This document shows positions 16,871-23,805 of a DNA stretch of 64,000 nucleotides, one piece after another. The stretch is from positions 1-64,000 of the forward strand of contig NZ_HG964456.1 of the NCBI RefSeq assembly GCF_000612725.1, in the 5' to 3' direction. A model generated the notes under the pieces. The model was not told the origin of the DNA, searched no databases, and saw only the letters and a list, made by a program, of their open reading frames with translations. Numbering within the stretch: the first letter of the stretch is position 1; every line of letters begins with the position of its first letter. A program made the position numbers and the translations under genes. Source of the DNA: Mycolicibacterium austroafricanum (GTDB taxonomy: Bacteria > Actinomycetota > Actinomycetes > Mycobacteriales > Mycobacteriaceae).

Positions 16871-16927
16871 ACTACGCAAGTTAGTACTAAGCTACGCAGT
16901 AGGATAACCTACGTATCTAGTCAGTAG
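16871..16927 (+). promoter_or_regulatory. Triple operator cluster before ctaD
   Basis: Three elements in tandem: ACTACGCAAGTTAGTACTAA (16871-16890), GCTACGCAGTAGG (16891-16903) and TACGTATCTAGTCAGTAG (16910-16927). The last fits the 18-bp dyad. The cluster ends about 40 bases before the ctaD ATG, as expected for sites over a core promoter. Confidence 0.6.
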
Positions 16928-16968
16928 ATAGTGGGAACGCGGTCCGAGCCCGTGGCGGAAGGGTTTTA

Positions 16969-18714
16969 ATGGTCGCCGATGCGCCATCGGTCGGGGAACT
17001 TGAGGCACGCCGTCCTTTTCCGGCCCGGATGGGCCCCAAAGGCAACCTGATCTACCGGTTGATCACGACCACCGATCACAAGTTGATCGGGATGATGTAT
17101 TGCGTTGCGTGTTTCGCGTTCTTCCTCATCGGTGGGTTGATGGCGCTGTTCATCCGCACCGAATTGGCGGTGCCGGGGCTGCAGTTCCTGTCCAATGAGC
17201 AGTACAACCAGCTGTTCACCATGCACGGCACGGTGATGCTGCTGTTCTACGCGACGCCGATCGTGTTCGGCTTCGCGAACCTGGTGCTGCCGCTGCAGAT
17301 CGGCGCGCCCGATGTCGCGTTCCCGCGACTGAACGCATTCTCGTTCTGGCTGTTCCTGTTCGGTGCACTGATCGCCACCGCCGGTTTCATCACCCCGGGC
17401 GGTGCCGCGGATTTCGGCTGGACCGCCTACACACCCTTGTCTAGTGCGATCAATTCACCAGGCGCCGGCGCCGACCTCTGGATTCTCGGCCTGATCGTCG
17501 GCGGGCTGGGCACGATTCTAGGCGCGGTCAACATGATCACCACCGTGGTGTGTATGCGTGCGCCGGGCATGACGATGTTCCGGATGCCGATCTTCACCTG
17601 GAACATCCTGGTGACGTCGATCCTGGTGCTGCTGGCGTTTCCGCTGCTGACCGCGGCGCTGTTCGCGTTGGCCGCCGACCGCCACCTCGGCGCACACGTG
17701 TACGACCCGGCGAACGGCGGTGTGTTGCTGTGGCAGCACCTGTTCTGGTTCTTCGGCCACCCCGAGGTGTACATCATCGCGTTGCCGTTCTTCGGCATCG
17801 TCAGCGAGATCTTCCCGGTGTTCAGCCGCAAGCCGATCTTCGGCTACACCACGCTGATCTACGCGACGCTGGGCATCGCGGCGCTGTCGGTGGCGGTCTG
17901 GGCCCACCACATGTACGCCACCGGTGCGGTCCTGCTGCCGTTCTTCTCGTTCATGACGTTCCTGATCGCGGTCCCGACGGGCATCAAGTTCTTCAACTGG
18001 ATCGGCACGATGTGGAAGGGCCAGTTGACGTTCGAGACACCGATGCTGTTCTCCGTCGGGTTCATCGTCACGTTCCTGCTCGGTGGGCTCTCAGGTGTGC
18101 TGCTGGCCAGCCCGCCGATCGACTTCCAGGTCACCGACAGCTACTTCGTCATCGCGCACTTCCACTACGTGCTGTTCGGCACCATCGTGTTCGCCACCTA
18201 CGCGGGCATCTATTTCTGGTTCCCGAAGATGACGGGCCGACTGCTCGACGAGCGGCTGGGCAAGCTGCACTTCTGGCTGACGTTCATCGGCTTCCACACG
18301 ACGTTCCTGGTGCAGCACTGGCTGGGCAACGAGGGCATGCCGCGCCGCTACGCCGACTACCTGCCCAGCGACGGCTTCACCACGCTCAACATCGTGTCCA
18401 CCATCGGTGCATTCATTCTCGGTGCCTCGACGCTGCCGTTCCTGTGGAACATCTTCAAGAGCTGGCGTTACGGCGAGGTCGTCACCGTCGACGATCCGTG
18501 GGGGTACGGCAACTCGCTGGAGTGGGCGACCAGTTGCCCGCCGCCACGGCACAACTTCACCGAGCTGCCCCGGATCCGTTCGGAGCGTCCGGCGTTCGAG
18601 CTGCACTACCCGCACATGGTGGAACGGATGCGCCGCGAAGCCCACGTGGGGCGCGCCCGCGGCCCCGAAGACGGCGACGTCACGCGCCTCGACGACGCTC
18701 AAGTGCGCACCTAA
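16969..18714 (+). CDS. ctaD: Cytochrome c oxidase subunit I (aa3 type)
   Basis: A 581-residue haem-copper oxidase subunit with 12 helices. Ligand motifs are intact: FTMHGTVMLLF (haem a), WFFGHPEVYI with the His-Tyr pair at the copper site, and IAHFHYVLFG with the haem a3/haem a histidines. Length and sequence style match actinobacterial CtaD of about 570-580 residues. Start is ATG 16969 with GGAAGGG before it. No subunit II, subunit IV or bc1 genes are nearby, so it would act as an alternative subunit I in a chromosomally encoded complex. Operators upstream suggest BlaI control. Confidence 0.96.
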   Translation: MVADAPSVGELEARRPFPARMGPKGNLIYRLITTTDHKLIGMMYCVACFAFFLIGGLMALFIRTELAVPGLQFLSNEQYNQLFTMHGTVMLLFYATPIVFGFANLVLPLQIGAPDVAFPRLNAFSFWLFLFGALIATAGFITPGGAADFGWTAYTPLSSAINSPGAGADLWILGLIVGGLGTILGAVNMITTVVCMRAPGMTMFRMPIFTWNILVTSILVLLAFPLLTAALFALAADRHLGAHVYDPANGGVLLWQHLFWFFGHPEVYIIALPFFGIVSEIFPVFSRKPIFGYTTLIYATLGIAALSVAVWAHHMYATGAVLLPFFSFMTFLIAVPTGIKFFNWIGTMWKGQLTFETPMLFSVGFIVTFLLGGLSGVLLASPPIDFQVTDSYFVIAHFHYVLFGTIVFATYAGIYFWFPKMTGRLLDERLGKLHFWLTFIGFHTTFLVQHWLGNEGMPRRYADYLPSDGFTTLNIVSTIGAFILGASTLPFLWNIFKSWRYGEVVTVDDPWGYGNSLEWATSCPPPRHNFTELPRIRSERPAFELHYPHMVERMRREAHVGRARGPEDGDVTRLDDAQVRT

Positions 18715-18864
18715 ACCGGCTCCGCAATGATGCCGAAATGCGAAAGCGCCTGATGCGCGGTCACTGTCGAGGCACCAGCATCCCGACGCAGACGCGGCTG
18801 CTGTTGAGGCCTCGGCGGGTCGGTGAATCGCCTAAGCGGTCGACATGATTCGGGAGATTTCGAG

Positions 18865-19359
18865 ATGGCCGAGGTGATGTGGGAGGCCGCCGAACCCTGC
18901 CTTTCGGAAGCGCAGCGTTTGGCGGCGCTCACGGCGCTACACGTTGGTGAGCCAAGCCCGGTCATACTGGTGGTGGTCACAGCCTTGTCCCGCAGCGGTT
19001 ATCCACTGCCGTCCGAGCTGCACATGGCGTTCCATGAGTGGTTGCGGCAGCGTCCAGATGTAGGGTCGCACGCCGAGTGGTCGCTGCTCGAACTTCGCGT
19101 GATGGCGGCCGACGTGAAGGCAACTGTCAACGTGGGCAGGATCGACGGGCGTTACGGCGACGCAACGCTCTGTTACTTCGTTCTCGACGACGCGGGCGTG
19201 GCGGATGCCGCCCCGGAGCAACAAGCCGACGCGTTGAGGAGATGGCTATCAGCTAGTCGACCGAGCCCATCGCTGCGAAAGGATATGCGGCTCAATGGAT
19301 TCGGATATCTCCTTGACACTCCCGAACCTCCGTCATGCGACGGGTTAGGCACAAAGTGA
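18865..19359 (+). CDS. Hypothetical protein downstream of ctaD
   Basis: A 164-residue protein starting at ATG 18865 (in-frame to 18823). It has no signal peptide or membrane segment. The composition is globular, with an alternating hydrophobic pattern around VILVVVTALSRSGYPLPSELHMAFHEWLRQRP and a second half rich in Asp and Ala. I do not recognise a family. It lies 150 bases after ctaD in the same direction and may be co-transcribed with it. Confidence 0.6.
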   Translation: MAEVMWEAAEPCLSEAQRLAALTALHVGEPSPVILVVVTALSRSGYPLPSELHMAFHEWLRQRPDVGSHAEWSLLELRVMAADVKATVNVGRIDGRYGDATLCYFVLDDAGVADAAPEQQADALRRWLSASRPSPSLRKDMRLNGFGYLLDTPEPPSCDGLGTK

Positions 19360-19472
19360 ACGTTTACGGGTGGCGACAGCCGACCGCACACCGGATCGAA
19401 TGGCGTAAATTGACATCGCACTCGCCGAGACGATCGCAGGGAGGCGAGGCGAGCGGAGGCAGACGAGCGAGG

Positions 19473-19490
19473 TTATGGTCTAGCTACGCT
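19473..19490 (+). promoter_or_regulatory. BlaI-type operator before ccsA
   Basis: TTATGGTCTAGCTACGCT shares a 15-base string with the site before the RipA-like gene (9470-9484). It lies about 40 bases before the ccsA start. Confidence 0.5.
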
Positions 19491-19528
19491 ACGCCGATAG
19501 TCCTCAATGGCAGCGTGAGAACTCAGAC

Positions 19529-20509
19529 GTGAACGTCGTTGGCACAAGGGAGTCTCTGGCGCTCTATTCGGACTGGGCCTACGCATCAGCGGTGGGCGTG
19601 CTGACGCTTGCATTGGTGCTTCTTTCGGCGACTTTCGCGATCGGTTGGAGTCGGACACGCGAGACGTCTGCGGCGCGTGTGGGGGTTGCGCCCGACAGCG
19701 CGAGCCCGGGTGTCGTCGCCGTGATGTCACGGCGATCGCGGGCAGAACGTATGGAGCGTGCTGGAATAGCCGTCGTCTTCGTGGGTGCGGTCTTACTGCT
19801 GATGTGCATCGTGCTGCGCGGCCTGGCCACCTCGCGTGCCCCCTGGGGCAACATGTACGAGTTCATCAACTTGACCTGCTTGTGCGGTCTCGTCGCCGCG
19901 GCAGTCGTGTTGCGCCGCCCGCAGTTTCGCGCGCTGTGGGTGTTCGTCCTGATCCCTGTGCTGATTCTGCTCGCGGTGTCGGGCAAGTGGCTGTATGCCG
20001 ACGCCGCGCCCGTGATGCCTGCGTTGCAGTCGTATTGGTTGCCTATTCATGTGTCGGTGGTGAGCCTCGGCTCCGGTGTGTTCCTCGTCGCCGGAGTGGC
20101 GAGCATTCTGTTCCTGGTCAAGACGTCGATCCATGGTGAGCAGCGGGCCGACGGGAGGAACGGGTACGTCGCGGGCATCATGTCCAGGTTGCCCGATGCG
20201 CAGGTTCTGGACAGGATCGCCTACCGCACCACGATCTTTGCGTTCCCGACCTTCGGATTCGGCGTCATCTTCGGCGCGATCTGGGCTGAGGAAACGTGGG
20301 GACGCTTTTGGGGTTGGGACCCCAAGGAGACGGTGTCGTTCATCGCGTGGGTTGCCTACGCGGCCTACTTGCATGCCCGGTCCACTGCGGGGTGGCGTGA
20401 CAGGAAGGCTGCATGGATCAACGTGGCCGGCTTCGTGGCGATGGTCTTCAACCTATTTTTCATCAATCTGGTGATTGCTGGGTTGCACTCCTACGCCGGG
20501 GTGGGCTGA
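19529..20509 (+). CDS. ccsA: Cytochrome c biogenesis protein CcsA/ResC (system II)
   Basis: A 326-residue protein with about eight membrane segments. The haem-handling WWD motif is present (TWGRFWGWDPKETVSFIAW), flanked by conserved histidines (YWLPIHVSVVSL, INLVIAGLHSYAG). It also has the family segment APWGNMYEFINL. With ResB it exports haem and ligates it to apocytochrome c. No resB gene is seen here, so the chromosomal one would be used. Start is GTG 19529. The operator upstream and the company of ccdA, a tlpA-like gene, ctaD and ctaE argue for a shared respiratory role. Confidence 0.93.
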   Translation: MNVVGTRESLALYSDWAYASAVGVLTLALVLLSATFAIGWSRTRETSAARVGVAPDSASPGVVAVMSRRSRAERMERAGIAVVFVGAVLLLMCIVLRGLATSRAPWGNMYEFINLTCLCGLVAAAVVLRRPQFRALWVFVLIPVLILLAVSGKWLYADAAPVMPALQSYWLPIHVSVVSLGSGVFLVAGVASILFLVKTSIHGEQRADGRNGYVAGIMSRLPDAQVLDRIAYRTTIFAFPTFGFGVIFGAIWAEETWGRFWGWDPKETVSFIAWVAYAAYLHARSTAGWRDRKAAWINVAGFVAMVFNLFFINLVIAGLHSYAGVG

Positions 20510-20612
20510 CGTCGAGGCCGAAGCGTGCGCACGTACCCGACGTACCAGTTTCGTCTCGCTACGTCATGACCGCGGCTGAACTCAAGACTCCCGCGGTGTC
20601 GTCTCGACGACC

Positions 20613-22799
20613 ATGCTGACCTCCGCCCCGCCCCGGACGGCGCCGCGTACCGATTCCGGGTGCCCCGCCCCTGCCTCGACGGGCACCGGGACGTCCGGGT
20701 TCTACCGCAACGACCTCGACGGCCTGCGCGGCATCGCGATCGCGCTGGTCGCGGTGTTCCACGTGTGGTTCGGCCGGGTCAGCGGTGGCGTCGACGTGTT
20801 CCTCGCGCTGTCCGGCTTCTTCTTCGGCGGCCGGCTGCTGCGCGCCGCCCTCACGTCGACTGCCTCCCTGGCACCCGTGCCCGAGGTCAGGCGTCTGATC
20901 CGGCGCCTGTTCCCCGCACTGGTGGTGGTCCTCACGGCCTGCGCGGGGTTGACGATCCTCGTCCAGCCCGAGACCCGGTGGGAGACGTTCGCCGATCAGA
21001 GCCTCGCGAGCCTCGGCTACTACCAGAACTGGGAACTGTCGAGCACGGCATCGAACTACCTGCGCGCGGGCGAGGCGGTCAGCCCGCTGCAGCACATTTG
21101 GTCGATGTCGGTGCAGGGGCAGTTCTACATCGCGTTCCTGCTGCTGGTGTTCGGCATGGCCTTCCTGCTGCGCGGCCTCCTCTTGGGCAGGCACCTGCGG
21201 GTCCTCCTGATCGTCCTGCTGTCGGCGCTCACCACCGCCTCATTCGTGTACGCGATCGTCGCGCACCAGGCCGATCAGACCACCGCCTACTACAACAGCT
21301 TCGCCCGGGCCTGGGAGTTACTGCTCGGGGCGCTGGCGGGCGCGCTGGTGCACCACGTTCGGTGGCCGATGTGGCTGCGGACCGTCGTCTCGGTGGTCGC
21401 ACTGGCCGCGATCCTGTCCTGTGGCGCGTTCATCGACGGCGTCGCGGAGTTCCCCGGACCGTGGGCGCTGGTCCCGGTCGGGGCGACCATCCTGCTCATT
21501 CTGAGCGCCGCCAACCGTGCCGCCGACCCGCACCTCGCCCGCACCAACGGCCGGATGCCCCTACCGAACCGCCTCCTGGCCACCAAGCCGTTCGTCTCCC
21601 TCGGCGCGATGGCCTACTCGCTGTACCTGTGGCACTGGCCGCTGCTGATCTTCTGGCTCGCCTACAGCGGACATACACAGGCCAACCTGGCCGAGGGGGC
21701 GGGCGTCCTGCTGGTGTCCGGGGTGCTGGCCTGGCTGACCACCCGCTACATTGAGGACCCGCTGCGGCTGCGTGCGACCAGCTCGGCGAAAAAGGCGAAG
21801 GCCACCGTACCGCTGGGCACGCGCCTGCGCAGGCCCACCATCGTGCTGGGCTTGGTGGTGACGCTGTTGGGCGGGGCGCTGACGGCGGCGTCGGTCACCT
21901 GGCGCGAGCACATCGCGGTACAGCGCGCCAACGGCGAGGAGCTGGCCGGGCTGTCGCCCCGCGACTACCCCGGTGCACGAGCGCTGATCGACCACGCCAA
22001 GGTCCCGAAGCTGCCGATGCGGCCGACGGTACTGGAGGCCAAGGACGACCTGCCGCAGAGCACTACCGACAACTGCATCAGCGACTTCGCGGACCCGAGT
22101 CTGCGCGAGTGCGCTTTTGGTTCCAAAACCGCGACCCGCACCATCGCGGTGGCGGGCGGCTCGCACGCCGAGCACTGGATCACCGCGCTGGACCTGCTCG
22201 GCCGGCTGTACGGCTTCAAGGCCGTGACCTATCTCAAGATGGGCTGCCCCTTATCGGCAGAGCGAGCGCCCCGTATTCCGGGGTCGGGAGAGCTGTACCC
22301 GCAGTGCTTCGATTGGGTTCAAGCGGCCATGCGCGAGATCGTCTCCGACCGACCAGATTTCGTGTTCACCACCGTGACACGACCACGGGATGCGCAACCC
22401 GGTGACGTCATGCCAGACGTGTACCTGCCGATCTGGCAGGCGTTCGCAGAAAGCGGGGTGAAGGTGCTTGGCATGCGCGATACACCGTGGCTGGTCCGCA
22501 ACGGCGAACCTTTCTTCCCTAGCGACTGTCTGGCCGACGGTGGCGACGCAACGACGTGTGGCATGCCACGAGCACTCGTCCTCGACGACGTCAATCCCGC
22601 TGCAGATCTCACGAAACGTTTCCCGATGATGGGGATGATCGACATGAGTAATGCGCTGTGTCGAGACGATTATTGCCGAGCCGCCGAAGGGAACATCCTG
22701 ATCTACCGAGATTCTCATCACTTGTCGGCGACGTACGTGCGGTCCATGGCGCCAGAACTCGGGCGCAGGATTGGCGCTTTGACGGGATGGTGGCCCTAG
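20613..22799 (+). CDS. Membrane acyltransferase with SGNH domain (OatA-like)
   Basis: A 728-residue two-domain protein. The first roughly 410 residues form an Acyl_transf_3 membrane domain with FYRNDLDGLRGIAIALVAVF and the conserved histidine in VFHVWFG, about ten helices in all. The C-terminal SGNH hydrolase-like domain shows the nucleophile block VAGGSHAEHW and the late YRDSHHLSATYV. This architecture acetylates exported sugars, in OatA the MurNAc of peptidoglycan, giving lysozyme and beta-lactam tolerance. The true target could instead be another glycan. Start is ATG 20613. Confidence 0.85.
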   Translation: MLTSAPPRTAPRTDSGCPAPASTGTGTSGFYRNDLDGLRGIAIALVAVFHVWFGRVSGGVDVFLALSGFFFGGRLLRAALTSTASLAPVPEVRRLIRRLFPALVVVLTACAGLTILVQPETRWETFADQSLASLGYYQNWELSSTASNYLRAGEAVSPLQHIWSMSVQGQFYIAFLLLVFGMAFLLRGLLLGRHLRVLLIVLLSALTTASFVYAIVAHQADQTTAYYNSFARAWELLLGALAGALVHHVRWPMWLRTVVSVVALAAILSCGAFIDGVAEFPGPWALVPVGATILLILSAANRAADPHLARTNGRMPLPNRLLATKPFVSLGAMAYSLYLWHWPLLIFWLAYSGHTQANLAEGAGVLLVSGVLAWLTTRYIEDPLRLRATSSAKKAKATVPLGTRLRRPTIVLGLVVTLLGGALTAASVTWREHIAVQRANGEELAGLSPRDYPGARALIDHAKVPKLPMRPTVLEAKDDLPQSTTDNCISDFADPSLRECAFGSKTATRTIAVAGGSHAEHWITALDLLGRLYGFKAVTYLKMGCPLSAERAPRIPGSGELYPQCFDWVQAAMREIVSDRPDFVFTTVTRPRDAQPGDVMPDVYLPIWQAFAESGVKVLGMRDTPWLVRNGEPFFPSDCLADGGDATTCGMPRALVLDDVNPAADLTKRFPMMGMIDMSNALCRDDYCRAAEGNILIYRDSHHLSATYVRSMAPELGRRIGALTGWWP

Positions 22800-23154
22800 C
22801 TCGTGTCGTGATGCGCGCACTCGGGGCCGGCAGCCTCAGCACTGCATCGTCGTGCAGGCCGATGATTCAAAAAACTGAACGGCTGACCTCCGAGCCCGAC
22901 GGCCCGCGATAACCATCAAGACGAGCGCACCATGGGGCGCTCTGACGTGGGGCGGTTGGGGCTGTCTCGGTTGCCGTCGTTTCTCCAGAGCGGGTTCACG
23001 TACTCCAAGGCATTTCAGCCATTACGAAGCCGCCAGCATCTACTATGGAGGTACGTAGGTAGTCCGACGGCGAGGGGAGCCCCTCAGGGTTCCGTTGCCG
23101 CCACGCAAGACGAGAGGAAGCGGCCTCGCCGTTGGGCAGGCCCAAGGGCTGAGC
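22800..23154. other. Intergenic with operator
   Basis: No supported gene. It contains the BlaI-type dyad at 23041-23058. Confidence 0.4.
23041..23058 (+). promoter_or_regulatory. BlaI-type operator before a small gene
   Basis: TACTATGGAGGTACGTAG, followed by GTAGT, matches the 18-bp dyad. It lies about 97 bases before the ATG at 23155. Confidence 0.6.
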
Positions 23155-23370
23155 ATGGCATACAGAACCGAGCCGCGGGGCAGGGTGAAATCAACCCGAC
23201 GCGCCACCGGTAACGGCGAGGTCGTCGCTGCTCTCGTGCAGTGGGCTGTGTGTCGAGGGTGGACCGCGCGGACCAGTCCCGATGGGTGCTGTCACTTCTA
23301 CGACCCCCAGGGTGAGTACGTCGCGTACTGGCCGTCGAATATGTCCTCAGGCCCTGGTCACCGTTGGTAA
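23155..23370 (+). CDS. Small hypothetical protein, possibly HicA-like fold
   Basis: A 71-residue protein from ATG 23155 (an in-frame start at 23095 is possible). The N-terminus is basic (MAYRTEPRGRVKSTRR). It is followed by VVAALVQWAVCRGWTARTSPDGCCHFYDPQGEYVA, where GW-x-R and a CHFY strand recall the short double-stranded-RNA-binding fold of HicA-type proteins. That similarity is loose and the catalytic histidine pattern is not clear. No antitoxin gene is adjacent. The BlaI-type dyad upstream is the main reason to take it seriously. Confidence 0.45.
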   Translation: MAYRTEPRGRVKSTRRATGNGEVVAALVQWAVCRGWTARTSPDGCCHFYDPQGEYVAYWPSNMSSGPGHRW

Positions 23371-23779
23371 GCAGACAGCTCCGTCCGTTCGTCGATGTCC
23401 CGGCAGCGCCTTGCAACGCCGGCAGCAATATTCGTGTAGTCGATGAGTCGGGGTGCGCTGGCAGCGTTGCAGCCCAATGGCGCCGTCGATATCCAACGCG
23501 GCGATTTGAGTGAGGCGCGGGAGTCTTCGCAACACATTGGTTGCGGAGCAACAACTCTCGGGTAGGTCACTCCGTCTACACGGGGTTCTCGCGGAGCCGT
23601 TGGCGGCGCGCAGGTGTTCTGCCACACGGCGGTTCCCTTGGTGGGCCGTCGGCGAGGGTCTCTCGGCGGCGCCGCGCTCACCATTGAATCTGTCGGCTCG
23701 AATCCGTGTCGTCGACGTCGGCGTGGTGACGCATCCCGCCGACGCGCGGGTTCGCAAACTAGGGTTGACGGGTCATGTG
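23371..23779. other. Intergenic before the P1B-4 ATPase operon
   Basis: About 410 bases with no protein I can recognise in any frame. The promoter region of the next gene begins at its right end. Confidence 0.4.
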
Positions 23780-23805
23780 CATACATGCGTATTATTGCAT
23801 GTATG
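23765..23805 (+). promoter_or_regulatory. Promoter and metal-sensor-type operator, leaderless start
   Basis: TTGACG (23765-23770) and TATTAT (23790-23795) form a plausible promoter with a 19-base spacer. A dyad with perfect 9-bp arms, CATACATGC and GCATGTATG (23780-23805), covers the -10 and includes the ATG at 23803. This predicts a leaderless mRNA and repression by an ArsR-type metal sensor. No sensor gene is adjacent. Confidence 0.65.

Larger units (their letters stand above)
16458..16968. other. Divergent regulatory region between M23 gene and ctaD
   Basis: About 510 bases with no supported gene, carrying the densest cluster of operator-like elements in the window, near 16646-16665 and 16871-16927. 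Confidence 0.6.

Noticed and set aside
17550..18848. A 432-codon frame on the plus strand inside ctaD
   Set aside because: Its His/Arg/Asp-rich composition is that of a shadow frame in GC-rich DNA, and ctaD is unmistakable.
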